A stretch of DNA of 64,000 bases, taken from positions 8,804,001 to 8,868,000 of the forward strand of contig NZ_CP034539.1 of NCBI RefSeq assembly GCF_003963535.1, in the 5' to 3' direction. Positions 53,255 through 61,687 of this stretch are shown here, piece by piece. The DNA comes from Streptomyces cyaneochromogenes. Lineage in GTDB: Bacteria; Actinomycetota; Actinomycetes; Streptomycetales; Streptomycetaceae. The notes below the pieces were generated by a model. The model saw nothing but the letters and a program-made list of their open reading frames with translations. It was not told the DNA's origin and did not search any database. Made by a program: the position numbers and the translations under genes. The stretch's first letter is position 1; each line of letters opens with the position of its first letter.

Positions 53255-53931
53255 TCGAGGAACTGCTGCCGGACGTGGTCGTCACCGTCGAGGCGTACGG
53301 CGACGAGGAGCCCCCGAACACGGCCCTGTACCCCGAGGAGGAGGCGGTCGTGGCCCGGGCGGTCGGCAAGCGCCGCCGGGAGTTCGCCGTCGTACGCTCC
53401 TGCGCCCGCCGCGCCATGGAGAAACTCGGCGTGCCGCCGCAGCCGATCCTGCCCGGTGAGCGCGGCGCCCCTGGCTGGCCGGCCGGGCTGGCCGGCAGCA
53501 TGACCCACTGCGAGGGCTACCACGCCGCCGCCCTGGTCCGCGCCGCCGACCTGGCCTCCCTCGGCATCGATGCCGAGCCCCATCAGACGCTCCCGGAGGG
53601 CGTCCTGTCGGCCGTTGCCCTGCCCGCCGAGGCGGCCCGGCTGCGCCGTCTGGCCGACGAGCACCCGCGCGTCCACTGGGACCGGCTCCTGTTCAGCGCC
53701 AAGGAGTCCGTCTACAAGGCGTGGTTCCCCCTCACCGGAAAGTGGCTGGACTTCACCGAGGCCGACATCGAGTTCTCCACCGACCCCGGTGAGCCGTACG
53801 GCGGTGGCTTCCGGGCCCGGCTCCTCGTCCCGGGACCGTGGGTGGGCGACCACCAGGTGGACCTCTTCGAGGGGCGGTGGACGGTCCGACGAGGGCTGGT
53901 GGCGACAGCGGTGAGCGTGCCGCACGCCTGA
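53251..53931 (+). CDS. 4'-phosphopantetheinyl transferase, Sfp/EntD type
   Basis: A 226-aa transferase that moves phosphopantetheine from CoA to carrier-protein serines. Key motifs: PGWPAGLAGSMTHCEGYHAAA, SLGIDAEPHQTLPEG (metal Asp and Glu) and FSAKESVYKAWFPLTGKWLDF. I use the TTG at 53251 (AGGGAGG upstream, 4-bp TTGA overlap with the phosphoesterase stop) because the protein then has the normal length. No polyketide or peptide synthase lies in the window, so it probably serves carrier proteins encoded elsewhere. Confidence 0.92.
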   Translation: MIEELLPDVVVTVEAYGDEEPPNTALYPEEEAVVARAVGKRRREFAVVRSCARRAMEKLGVPPQPILPGERGAPGWPAGLAGSMTHCEGYHAAALVRAADLASLGIDAEPHQTLPEGVLSAVALPAEAARLRRLADEHPRVHWDRLLFSAKESVYKAWFPLTGKWLDFTEADIEFSTDPGEPYGGGFRARLLVPGPWVGDHQVDLFEGRWTVRRGLVATAVSVPHA

Positions 53932-53965
53932 GCCCGTCGTGAGCGTGCCGCATGAAACCGGCCCG

Positions 53966-53994
53966 CGCCGGGCGCCCGGTGCAGGCGCCCGGCG
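53966..53994. terminator. bidirectional hairpin terminator
   Basis: CGCCGGGCGCC pairs with GGCGCCCGGCG over 11 bp around the 7-nt loop CGGTGCA, between the convergent phosphopantetheinyl transferase and the 76-aa gene. Confidence 0.82.
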
Positions 53995-54010
53995 GTCCGC
54001 TCCCGGTCAG

Positions 54011-54241
54011 CTACGGTTCCGCGGGGCACCAGCTCTGCAGCAGCCGGAAGAACTCCTCCTCGTTGCCGCTCAGTCCCGCGTCCGCCAGGGCCTGTTCCGC
54101 CTCGGCGAGGACGGAGGGCGGGACCAGGGGTGGTCGGCGGGAGCCGGGGGGACCGTCGAACGCGGCTCGTACGGTGTGCAACAGCCGCAGATAGGCCTGG
54201 ACGGCGGTGCGCTCGCGGTCGGTCAGTACGGCGGTGGGCAT
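54011..54241 (-). CDS. small conserved-looking protein of unknown function
   Basis: A 76-aa, mostly helical, acidic protein (MPTAVLTDRERTAVQAYLRLLHTVRAAF at the start, EEEFFRLLQSWCPAEP at the end). I start at 54241, which has GGGGAG 6 nt upstream; a longer reading from 54325 has no ribosome site. No domain recognised. It is convergent with the phosphopantetheinyl transferase gene across a terminator and divergent from an alpha/beta hydrolase. Codon use is typical of the genome, so it is probably a real gene. Confidence 0.7.
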   Translation of the reverse strand: MPTAVLTDRERTAVQAYLRLLHTVRAAFDGPPGSRRPPLVPPSVLAEAEQALADAGLSGNEEEFFRLLQSWCPAEP

Positions 54242-54492
54242 CGGTCGGCTCTCCCCAAGTCGGCGTCGTCGCGTCGTGCCCCGCATATGAGGGCGTACCA
54301 CCAGCTTGCCGTCCACCACTGACAATCGGGTCCGGCCACACCTCCGTTCGCCCGCTTAGCGGAGGCGAAACCTCCCCGAAATCCCTTGTGGAAAAGCCGT
54401 CCTACGCTGGAGGGAAGGGCTTTCGGCCGCGTTCTCGCGGCCAGGGAACGGGCACGGGAACAACTACGGGAAGAGGAACGGGAGCGAGTGAC

Positions 54493-55536
54493 GTGGTCGA
54501 CGTCCCGGGACCGCGCCCGGCGCGCGCCGTACGGCTGCGCCCGGTGGGCGACGGAGAACTCGAGCTGCAGTACCGGGTGGTGCACGGCTACCGGCGCGCG
54601 TTCCGGATGGCCGGCGCCGGGCCGGCGCTGGTGCTGATCCACGGCATAGGTGACTCCTCCGACACCTGGGCCGGGCTGATCCCCGACCTCGCCCGCACCC
54701 ACACCGTCATCGCCCCCGACCTGCTCGGCCACGGCGCCTCGGACAAGCCGCGCGCCGACTACTCGGTGGCCGCCTACGCGAACGGCGTGCGCGATCTGCT
54801 CACCTCGCTCGGCATCGAGTCGGCGACGCTGGTCGGGCACTCGCTGGGCGGCGGAGTGGCGATGCAGTTCGCCTACCAGTTCCCCGAGCGCACCGAACGG
54901 CTCATCCTGGTCAGCGCGGGCGGGGTGGGCCGCGAGGTCAACCCGGTGCTGCGACTGGTCTCGCTGCCGGGCGCCCATCTCGTCCTGTCGACACTCCGAC
55001 TGCCCGGCATGCGGCTCCAAGTCGGGCTCGCGGTACGGCTGATGAGGCTCCTGGACACCGATCTCGGCCAGGACGCGCCGGAACTGCTCACCCTCGTCGA
55101 CGCGCTGCCCGACGAGACCTCGCGCAACGCCTTCATCCGCACCCTGCGGGCGGTCGTCGACTGGCGCGGGCAGGTGGTCACCATGCTGGACCGCTGCTAT
55201 CTGACCGAGGGCATGCCGACCATGCTGCTGTGGGGCGACCGGGACAGCGTGGTGCCGGTGCGGCACGCGTACGGTGCGCACGAGGCGATGCCCGGCAGCC
55301 GGCTGGAGATCTTCGAGGGGGCCGGCCACTTCCCGTTCCACACCGACCCGGCCCGGTTCGTCGCCCTGGTCGAGGAGTTCACGGCCACCACCGCCCCCGC
55401 CGACTGGAGCCGCGAGAGCTGGCGCGAGCTGTTGCGGGCGGGACGGCCCGGCACGGCGGCTGGGCAGCCGGACACGGCCCGCTCCCGTGCGGTGGAACGG
55501 GATCTGCGGGAGGCGAGCGAACGCAGCGCGACGTGA
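54493..55536 (+). CDS. alpha/beta-fold hydrolase
   Basis: A 347-aa hydrolase of the epoxide hydrolase/lipase-like class. Oxyanion strand ALVLIHGIGDSSDTW, nucleophile elbow LVGHSLGGGVAM, acid in LLWGDRDSVVPV, catalytic His in FEGAGHFPFH. GTG start at 54493 with GGGAG about 9 nt upstream; the frame is open further back through sequence not like the family. The C-terminal ~45 residues are charged and probably flexible. Convergent with the metallopeptidase gene. Substrate unknown. Confidence 0.9.
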   Translation: MVDVPGPRPARAVRLRPVGDGELELQYRVVHGYRRAFRMAGAGPALVLIHGIGDSSDTWAGLIPDLARTHTVIAPDLLGHGASDKPRADYSVAAYANGVRDLLTSLGIESATLVGHSLGGGVAMQFAYQFPERTERLILVSAGGVGREVNPVLRLVSLPGAHLVLSTLRLPGMRLQVGLAVRLMRLLDTDLGQDAPELLTLVDALPDETSRNAFIRTLRAVVDWRGQVVTMLDRCYLTEGMPTMLLWGDRDSVVPVRHAYGAHEAMPGSRLEIFEGAGHFPFHTDPARFVALVEEFTATTAPADWSRESWRELLRAGRPGTAAGQPDTARSRAVERDLREASERSAT

Positions 55537-55570
55537 TCCGAGGCGCGTACGGGACGCGTCGTGCCCGAGG

Positions 55571-56113
55571 TCAGCCCTGTGGCCCGAGATAGCCCAGTGA
55601 CGCCTCGATCCGCCCCGCCAAATGGTCCCGCTGACCCCGTGCCGACGAAACCGCCAGCCACGTGCGGCACTTGCTGGCCAGCAGCAGGCCGAAGGTCTCG
55701 GCCTCCTTCTCCTCGGCCTGGTCGAAGTGACTGCGTGCGGCGACCTTCAGGACCGTCGAGCGCAGGTCGGCCCGGTCGTCGAGGAGACGGGCCGCCACCG
55801 TGGCGCCCTCGATGCTGTGGCTGCAGTGGCCAGCCTTCATGTGCCACAGCTCGTGGCCGAGGATGACCAACTGGTGGTCGGGCGCGGTGCGTTCCTCGAT
55901 CACGACGAGGTCCTGGTCGGGCATGTCCAGCCACAGCCCGCTCGCGGTGCCGGGCGGGAAGGCGGACGTACGGAAGAGGACGGGACGGCCGCGGCGTCTG
56001 CTCATGGCGTCGCACAGGGCGCCGTACAGCTTCTCCGGCGCCGCCGGCGCGGGAAGCGCCAGCTCCGCGACCAACTCGCCGCACAGGCGGCGCATTTCCC
56101 TACCGATGCCCAC
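55571..56113 (-). CDS. ImmA/IrrE-like metallopeptidase, toxin-annotated type
   Basis: A 180-aa protein with an HExxH zinc motif (ILGHELWHMKAGHCSHS) and a downstream acidic helix (AEEKEAETFGLLLAS) that can give the third ligand. This is the ImmA/IrrE layout in which a peptidase cleaves or is bound by an XRE repressor. GTG start with GGGAG upstream. It follows the XRE gene by 21 bp and is certainly co-transcribed. In streptomycetes such pairs are sometimes annotated as toxin-antitoxin; a regulatory peptidase role is equally likely. Confidence 0.82.
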   Translation of the reverse strand: MGIGREMRRLCGELVAELALPAPAAPEKLYGALCDAMSRRRGRPVLFRTSAFPPGTASGLWLDMPDQDLVVIEERTAPDHQLVILGHELWHMKAGHCSHSIEGATVAARLLDDRADLRSTVLKVAARSHFDQAEEKEAETFGLLLASKCRTWLAVSSARGQRDHLAGRIEASLGYLGPQG

Positions 56114-56134
56114 AGGTCTCCCGTTCTCCCCGCA

Positions 56135-56785
56135 TCACGACTCGGGCCGCTTGACGCTCTCCAGGAGCATGTCCAGCCACTCGGCGACCTTGTCGCGGTG
56201 CTGGTCGGTGGGCAGCTGGGCGGCTCGCCAGGCGATGCCGCGCACGCCGTGGTCCTGCAGGAGCTTCTCCAGCGGATCCTCGACGGCCTGCGCCGTCTCG
56301 CGCTCGGCCAGCTTCTGCAGCAGATCCTGCTCGGTGCGCTGGAGGGCGCCCGCGAGTGCCTCGGGGTCCTCGGCCGTGAGGAATCCGGCGTGTACGCGGA
56401 AGAAGCGCTGGATGGCGTCGCAGTGCTCCATGGTGGGGCGCCGGTCGCCGTTGATGAGCGCGCCCGCCTGCTGGCGTGACATGCCCGCGCCGTCGGCGAT
56501 CTCCTGCTGGGTGTACTTGCGGCCGTTCGGCTTGAGCCGGGTGCGGCGCAGCAGGTCCAGGCGCTGGAGGAAGCGGGCCTGGATGTCCGGCTCGCCCGCC
56601 GGGCGGCCGCTCAGCAGGGCCTTGACCACGGGCACCGGGACGCCGGAGGCCACGGACAGGCGGCCGGAGTCGAAGACCTCCGCGTGCGGCACGCCGAGCC
56701 GGTCGGCGAGCGCAGTGACACGAGCGACGACGGCCGGCAGCGCAGCCGTCGGCGTGGCGCCCGGACCCTCGATGCCATCCGTCAC
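56135..56785 (-). CDS. XRE-family transcriptional regulator
   Basis: A 216-aa regulator. A helix-turn-helix is visible at about 105-155: KYTQQEIADGAGMSRQQAGALINGDRRPTMEHCDAIQRFF. The N-terminal ~90 residues contain a second helical region (VPVPVVKALLSGRP). GTG start at 56785 with AGGAGA upstream; a longer frame to 56887 has no ribosome site. Partner of the downstream metallopeptidase. Probably autoregulates the divergent region at 56786-57008. Confidence 0.88.
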   Translation of the reverse strand: MTDGIEGPGATPTAALPAVVARVTALADRLGVPHAEVFDSGRLSVASGVPVPVVKALLSGRPAGEPDIQARFLQRLDLLRRTRLKPNGRKYTQQEIADGAGMSRQQAGALINGDRRPTMEHCDAIQRFFRVHAGFLTAEDPEALAGALQRTEQDLLQKLAERETAQAVEDPLEKLLQDHGVRGIAWRAAQLPTDQHRDKVAEWLDMLLESVKRPES

Positions 56786-56932
56786 CGACAGATCTCCTAC
56801 GTCTCTCACAGGCTTCTCACAAGCGGTTGCCGTGAACTGGACGGAGATTACCCGCTGGTTCGAACTCACATCCAGGTCTCGCCACAACTGTGTCCAATTT
56901 CAGCCGTCAACAGGCATGGAATGCCACGATAG

Positions 56933-56962
56933 TTGACACGACTCGGACCCGGGCAGCAGGAT
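56933..56962 (+). promoter_or_regulatory. candidate promoter of the MmyB-like gene
   Basis: TTGACA at 56933-56938, 18-bp spacer, CAGGAT at 56957-56962. A small dyad GGCAT-GGA-ATGCC lies immediately upstream and may be a regulator site. Confidence 0.5.
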
Positions 56963-57008
56963 CAAGGCGCCGCGCGAAGGCCGCATAGGCAAGAGGGGTG
57001 ACCTCCCG

Positions 57009-57671
57009 ATGGCATATCAGGCAGGTGGGCAGCGGTCCGTGCCGCGGCCCGTCCCCGAGAGCTGCGAGGCCCAGGCGTATCTGCGGGACTACGGCACTCT
57101 CCTGGAGGCCGTGCCCTTCCCGTCCGTCATCCTCGATCACCGCTGGGACGTGGTTCTCGCGAACGCCGCTTTCGCGTCACTTTTCCGCGCGGTGGGCCCG
57201 CACGCGACCGCCATGCCCGACGACAACTTCCTCCGGTTCGTCCTCTTCCACCCGGACGCGAGCACGGTCCTCGGCGAGCACGAGTCCAGCTGGTGCCTGC
57301 CCATGCTGGCCCACTTCGCGGCCGCCGTGGAGCGCAACGGCCATGACCACGGCTTGCAGGCCATCCGCCGGGAGATCGCCCAGGACCCGATCATGGAGGC
57401 CGCCTACCGGCAGGGCCTGCCGCACTGGATCCGCGCGGTCGGCGAGCGGGCCGTCGTGCAGGACGGCGCCGTACGGCCCTTGCTGCACCCCGATCCGCGC
57501 TGGGGCGCGACCGAGTGCCGGGTCGTCGACGAGACGCCCAGGACCCTTCAGGAGATGGGCTACACCCGGCTGACCCTGGTGTTGCGTGAGGTGCGCCGGG
57601 ACCGGCCCAGGGGGCGTGGGGTGCGCCGCACCGCGAGCCACCTGAGAGTCGTTCCCGCCACCGAGGACTGA
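57009..57671 (+). CDS. MmyB-like ligand-binding domain protein without HTH
   Basis: A 220-aa protein. Residues about 30-195 look like the PAS-like MmyB sensor domain that normally follows an N-terminal XRE HTH (PFPSVILDHRWDVVLANAAFASLFRAV, NFLRFVLFHPDA, LLHPDPRWGATECRVVDETP). Here the protein starts directly before this domain and no HTH can be seen. Start at 57009 with AGAGGGG upstream. It is divergent from the XRE/peptidase pair, so it could act as a sensor partner of that XRE protein. It ends at a strong terminator, so it is monocistronic. Confidence 0.8.
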   Translation: MAYQAGGQRSVPRPVPESCEAQAYLRDYGTLLEAVPFPSVILDHRWDVVLANAAFASLFRAVGPHATAMPDDNFLRFVLFHPDASTVLGEHESSWCLPMLAHFAAAVERNGHDHGLQAIRREIAQDPIMEAAYRQGLPHWIRAVGERAVVQDGAVRPLLHPDPRWGATECRVVDETPRTLQEMGYTRLTLVLREVRRDRPRGRGVRRTASHLRVVPATED

Positions 57672-57712
57672 ACGGGGCACCGTCGGCGTTCAGGTCGCCG
57701 ACGGCGCCCCGT
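57672..57712 (+). terminator. intrinsic terminator after the MmyB-like gene
   Basis: ACGGGGC-A-CCGTCGGCG pairs with CGCCGACGG-C-GCCCCGT (16 pairs, one A/C mismatch) around the loop TTCAGGT; a T/C-rich tract follows at 57723-57760. Confidence 0.88.
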
Positions 57713-57795
57713 CAGCGCGACGGATTCCTTGTCCTCTTTCTTGTTCTCTCTCGCCGCATTTCCCCGTATCTGCATCATTCCCAGCGTGAGCGACA

Positions 57796-57803
57796 TGTGA
57801 CAT
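57796..57803 (+). promoter_or_regulatory. GTGACAT element 1, upstream of the hydroxyproline operon
   Basis: TGTGACAT, next to a TAGTAC -10-like hexamer and only about 9 bp before the GTG start of the first gene. The same heptamer recurs upstream of the deaminase and the GntR gene. Candidate GntR operator half-site. Confidence 0.5.
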
Positions 57804-57812
57804 AGTACTGGT

Positions 57813-58964
57813 GTGAGCAAGCGACTGACCTGCAATGTCGTGGTCGTCGGCGCCGGGATGGTGGGCGCGGCCTGTGCCCTTTACGCGGGCCGGGCGGGCC
57901 TCGACGTGATCCTCGTGGACCGCGGCCCGGTGGCCGGCGGCACCACCGGGGCCGGGGAGGGCAACCTCCTCGTCTCCGACAAGGAGCCGGGCCCCGAGCT
58001 GGACCTCGCGCTGCTGTCCGGTCGGCTGTGGGGCGAGCTGGCGCAGGAGTTCGGGGAGGCCGTCGAGTACGAGTCCAAGGGCGGAGTGGTGGTGGCCTCC
58101 TCGCCCGACGGGCTCGCGGCGCTGGAGCGCTTCGCCCAAGGGCAGCGGGCCGCCGGGGTCGTCGCCGAACCGGTGGCGGGTGACGGGCTCTACGACCTCG
58201 AACCCCACCTGGCCCCCGGCCTGCCCGGCGCCGTCCACTACCCCCAGGACGCCCAGGTCATGCCCGCTCTGGCCGCCGCCCACCTGCTCCGCGCATCCGG
58301 CGCCCGCCTGCTCACCGGTCACACGGTGACCGACGTGCTGCGCGCGCCGGACGGCGCCGTGCGCGGGGTCCGTACGGACAAGGGCGACATCCACGCCCCG
58401 GCCGTCATCAACGCGGCCGGCACCTGGGGCGGTGAGCTAGCCGCACTCGCGGGCGTCCGGCTCCCCGTCCTCCCCCGGCGCGGTTTCGTCCTCGTCACCG
58501 AACCCCTCCCGCGCCGGGTCCGGCACAAGGTGTACGCCGCCGACTACGTGGCCGACGTGGCCAGCGACTCGGCCGCGCTGCAGACCTCACCGGTCGTCGA
58601 GGGCACGGCCGCGGGGCCGATCCTCATCGGGGCGAGCCGGGAACGGGTCGGCTTCGACCGGACGTTCTCGCTGCCGGTCGTACGGGCGCTGGCCGCGGGG
58701 GCGACCCGGCTGTTCCCGTTCCTGGAGCGGGTGCGCGCGATGCGCTCCTACCTCGGTTTCCGCCCGTACCTGCCCGACCACCTGCCCGCTGTCGGCACCG
58801 ACCCCCGTGTCCCCGGCCTGTACCACGCCTGCGGTCACGAGGGCGCGGGCATCGGACTCGCCACCGGAACCGCCCACTTGATCGCCCAGACGCTGACCGC
58901 GAAGACCCCCGACCTGGACCTGACCCCGTTCCGCCCCGACCGTTTCGCCGCGGAGGCCATGTGA
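57813..58964 (+). CDS. D-hydroxyproline dehydrogenase, DAO-type FAD subunit
   Basis: A 383-aa FAD enzyme of the D-amino-acid oxidase/glycine oxidase family: FAD loop VVVVGAGMVGAACALYAGRAG; C-terminal FAD contact HACGHEGAGIGLATGTAHLIAQ. In the Hyp pathway the beta subunit oxidises cis-4-hydroxy-D-proline to pyrroline-4-hydroxy-2-carboxylate and passes electrons to the iron-sulfur partners. GTG start with no ribosome site but a -10-like TAGTAC a few bases upstream, so the mRNA may be leaderless. It overlaps the 2Fe-2S gene by 4 bp. Confidence 0.9.
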   Translation: MSKRLTCNVVVVGAGMVGAACALYAGRAGLDVILVDRGPVAGGTTGAGEGNLLVSDKEPGPELDLALLSGRLWGELAQEFGEAVEYESKGGVVVASSPDGLAALERFAQGQRAAGVVAEPVAGDGLYDLEPHLAPGLPGAVHYPQDAQVMPALAAAHLLRASGARLLTGHTVTDVLRAPDGAVRGVRTDKGDIHAPAVINAAGTWGGELAALAGVRLPVLPRRGFVLVTEPLPRRVRHKVYAADYVADVASDSAALQTSPVVEGTAAGPILIGASRERVGFDRTFSLPVVRALAAGATRLFPFLERVRAMRSYLGFRPYLPDHLPAVGTDPRVPGLYHACGHEGAGIGLATGTAHLIAQTLTAKTPDLDLTPFRPDRFAAEAM

Positions 58965-59263
58965 GAACCCCTCTGGAACTTGCCGACGCCCAGCCGGGCC
59001 CGGCGTTCACGGTCACCCTGGACGACCGCGAGATCGAGGTGCTGCCCGGCCGGACCGTCGCCGCCGCGCTGTGGGCGGCCGGTGTCACGTCGTGGCGCAG
59101 CACCCGGGGCCAGGGCCGGCCGCGCGGCGTCTTCTGCGGCATCGGCATCTGCTTCGACTGCCTCGTGACCGTCAACGACCGCCCGAACCAGCGGGCCTGC
59201 CTTGTGCCCTTGCGCCCCGGCGACGCCATCCGTACCCAGGAGGGGACGGGCCACGATGACTGA
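58961..59263 (+). CDS. (2Fe-2S)-binding subunit of D-hydroxyproline dehydrogenase
   Basis: A 100-aa ferredoxin-like protein with the plant-type 2Fe-2S ligand set GVFCGIGICFDCLVTV and a later Cys in NQRACLVPL. It relays electrons between the DAO-type subunit and the larger FAD subunit. Overlaps both neighbours (4 bp upstream, 8 bp downstream). This small-subunit arrangement is the hallmark of the three-part D-hydroxyproline/opine/sarcosine dehydrogenases. Confidence 0.92.
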   Translation: MRTPLELADAQPGPAFTVTLDDREIEVLPGRTVAAALWAAGVTSWRSTRGQGRPRGVFCGIGICFDCLVTVNDRPNQRACLVPLRPGDAIRTQEGTGHDD

Positions 59264-60680
59264 CCCGAACCGCAGCGGGGCGGTCCCGCACCTCGTCGTG
59301 ATCGGTGCGGGTCCGGCGGGGCTGGCCGCGAGCGTCGCCGCCGCGGCGTGCGGTGTGCGGGTGACGTTGGTGGATTCGGCGGGGGAGGCGGGCGGGCAGT
59401 TCTACCGTCGGCCCGCTCCCGGGCTGCGGGCCCGTCGGCCGCAGGCCCTGCATCACCAGTGGCGCACGTGGGAGCGGCTCAAGGACGGCCTCGATCGGTA
59501 CGTCCGAGCAGGCTGCGTAAGGCATTTGACGGAGCATCATGTGTGGTGCGTCGAGCGTCGTGGCGAGCCGGACCGGGGCTTCACCGTCCACGCGCTGCTC
59601 GGTCCCGAGCAGGAGGGCGCGGCAGAAGTGCGTGCCGACGCCGTGCTGCTGGCCACCGGTGGTTACGAGAAGGTGCTGCCCTTTCCCGGCTGGACCCTCC
59701 CCGGTGTCGTCAGCGCGGGCGGCGCCCAGGCCATGCTCAAGGGTGCCCTCGTGGTCTCCGGCCGCACCGCAGTGGTCGCCGGGACCGGGCCGCTGCTGCT
59801 CCCCGTGGCGACCGGACTCGCCGCGGCCGGGGTCGAGATCGCCGCGCTCGTCGAGTCCGCCGACCCCAAGGCGTTCGTACGGCAGTCCCGTGCGCTGGCG
59901 GCGCAGCCCGGCAAGGTCGCCGAGGGCGCCGGGTACGCGGCTCGGCTGCTGCGCCACCGGGCGCGACTCCTCGCCCGGCACACGATCGTCGAGGCGCACG
60001 GCACCGAGCGGCTGGAGGCCGTGACCGTCGCAGCGCTCGACGCCAGCGGGCGGGTCAGGCCGGGCAGCGAGCGCCGTGTCCCCTGCGACACCCTCGCCGT
60101 CGGCCACGGCATGCTCCCGCACACCGACCTCGCCGACACGCTGGGCTGCCGGCTCGACGGCCCCGCCGTGCACGTCGACGACGAGCAGCGCACCGACGTG
60201 CCCGGCGTCTGGGCCGCCGGAGAGACCACGGGCATCGGCGGCTCGGCCCTCTCGCTCGCCGAGGGCCACATCGCCGGATGCTCGGCCGCGGCCCGCCTGC
60301 GCGGCACCGAACCCGACCCGGGCGCATGGGCGGCGGCCGCCCGGGTCCGTGCCCGGCTGCGCGCGTTCTCCGCCGCGCTCGACTCCGTGTACGCCCCGCC
60401 CGTCCACTGGACCGAGCAGGTCACCGACGACACCGTCGTGTGCCGCTGCGAGGAGGTCACCGGCGGGGCGATCCGGGAGGCCGTGGCGGAGCTCGGTGCC
60501 GGTGATCCGCGGACCGTGAAGCTGCTGACGCGGGCCGGGATGGGCTGGTGCCAGGGGCGGATGTGCGGGCCCGCGGTCGCGGGGCTCGCCGGGTGCGAAC
60601 TTGCGCCGTCCCGGCGGCCGTTCGCCCGCCCGGTGCCGCTCGGGATTCTGGCGCGTGCCGGAGAGATGGACCACCAGTAA
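59256..60680 (+). CDS. NAD(P)/FAD-dependent oxidoreductase subunit with BFD-like 2Fe-2S domain
   Basis: A 474-aa flavoprotein. Dinucleotide fold HLVVIGAGPAGLAASVAAAACG at the N terminus and a second one near TAVVAGTGPLLLPVATGLAAAG. The C-terminal ~90 residues form a BFD-like 2Fe-2S domain (VVCRCEEVTGG ... GWCQGRMCGPAV). This is the alpha subunit of the three-part dehydrogenase. I start at ATG 59256 after AGGAGGGGA, inside the previous gene. It gives electrons on to an acceptor, probably the respiratory chain. Confidence 0.92.
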   Translation: MTDPNRSGAVPHLVVIGAGPAGLAASVAAAACGVRVTLVDSAGEAGGQFYRRPAPGLRARRPQALHHQWRTWERLKDGLDRYVRAGCVRHLTEHHVWCVERRGEPDRGFTVHALLGPEQEGAAEVRADAVLLATGGYEKVLPFPGWTLPGVVSAGGAQAMLKGALVVSGRTAVVAGTGPLLLPVATGLAAAGVEIAALVESADPKAFVRQSRALAAQPGKVAEGAGYAARLLRHRARLLARHTIVEAHGTERLEAVTVAALDASGRVRPGSERRVPCDTLAVGHGMLPHTDLADTLGCRLDGPAVHVDDEQRTDVPGVWAAGETTGIGGSALSLAEGHIAGCSAAARLRGTEPDPGAWAAAARVRARLRAFSAALDSVYAPPVHWTEQVTDDTVVCRCEEVTGGAIREAVAELGAGDPRTVKLLTRAGMGWCQGRMCGPAVAGLAGCELAPSRRPFARPVPLGILARAGEMDHQ

Positions 60681-60681
60681 A

Positions 60682-60689
60682 ATGTCACA
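60682..60689 (-). promoter_or_regulatory. GTGACAT element 2, upstream of the deaminase
   Basis: ATGTCACA on the plus strand is TGTGACAT on the minus strand. It sits in the 30-bp gap between the FAD subunit and the DapA-like gene. Confidence 0.45.
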
Positions 60690-60710
60690 CGCTATTGAGA
60701 TGGGATCCTC

Positions 60711-61625
60711 ATGAGCCACAGCGCCCACGCCCTCGCCTCCGACGACCGCCCCTGGCGCGGCGTCCTCGTCGCCACCGCGCTCCCGCTGAACGACGACCTC
60801 TCCGTCGACCACGGCAGGTTCGCCGAGCACTGCGCCTGGCTGGTCGAGAACGGCTGCGACGGCGTCGTGCCGAACGGCTCGCTCGGCGAGTACCAGGTCC
60901 TCACTCCCGAGGAGCGGGCCAAGGTCGTCGAGACGGCCGTCGCCGCCATCGGCGGAGCGCGCGTGATGCCCGGCGTCGCCGCCTACGGGTCCGCCGAGTC
61001 CCGCCGCTGGGCCGAGCAGGCGCGTGACGCGGGCTGCGCGTCCGTGATGCTGCTGCCGCCCAACGCCTACCGCGCCGACGAGCGTTCCGTCCTCGCCCAC
61101 TACGCCGAGGTCGCGAAGGCGGGCGTGCCGATCGTGGCGTACAACAACCCCATCGACACCAAGGTCGACCTCGTGCCCGAGCTGCTGGCCAAGCTGCACG
61201 GCGAGGGCTACATCCACGGCGTCAAGGAGTTCTCCGGCGATGTCCGCCGCGCGTATCAGCTCGCGGAACTCGCCCCGGAACTCGACCTGCTGATCGGCGC
61301 CGACGACGTGTTGCTGGAGCTGGCGATCGCCGGTGCGAAGGGCTGGGTGGCCGGCTACCCGAACGCGCTGCCGAAGTCCTCCGTCGAGCTGTACCGCGCC
61401 GCCGTAGGCGGTGACCTGGGCACGGCCAAGAAGCTGTACGAGCAGCTGCACCCGTTGCTGCGCTGGGACTCCAAGGTCGAGTTCGTCCAGGCCATCAAGT
61501 TGTCCATGGACCTCGTCGGCCGGCACGGCGGTCCCGTTCGCCCGCCGCGCGTGCCGCTGCTGCCCGAGCAGGAGGCGGCGGTCCGGACCGCCACCGAGCG
61601 GGCCGTCGCCGCAGGGCTCGCCTGA
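60711..61625 (+). CDS. DapA-family 1-pyrroline-4-hydroxy-2-carboxylate deaminase
   Basis: A 304-aa class-I aldolase fold protein. The Schiff-base lysine is K172 in GVKEFSGD, and Y144 in IVAYNNP is the catalytic tyrosine of the family. In this context it converts pyrroline-4-hydroxy-2-carboxylate to 2-oxoglutarate semialdehyde plus ammonia rather than making dihydrodipicolinate. It lies 30 bp after the dehydrogenase and 62 bp before the epimerase. The following enzyme, a 2-oxoglutarate-semialdehyde dehydrogenase, is not in the window. Confidence 0.9.
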   Translation: MSHSAHALASDDRPWRGVLVATALPLNDDLSVDHGRFAEHCAWLVENGCDGVVPNGSLGEYQVLTPEERAKVVETAVAAIGGARVMPGVAAYGSAESRRWAEQARDAGCASVMLLPPNAYRADERSVLAHYAEVAKAGVPIVAYNNPIDTKVDLVPELLAKLHGEGYIHGVKEFSGDVRRAYQLAELAPELDLLIGADDVLLELAIAGAKGWVAGYPNALPKSSVELYRAAVGGDLGTAKKLYEQLHPLLRWDSKVEFVQAIKLSMDLVGRHGGPVRPPRVPLLPEQEAAVRTATERAVAAGLA

Positions 61626-61687
61626 CCGCACTCGCGCAACCGCACCCGCGTCACAGCAACTCGCGTCACCGCAAAGGAGACTGGACC

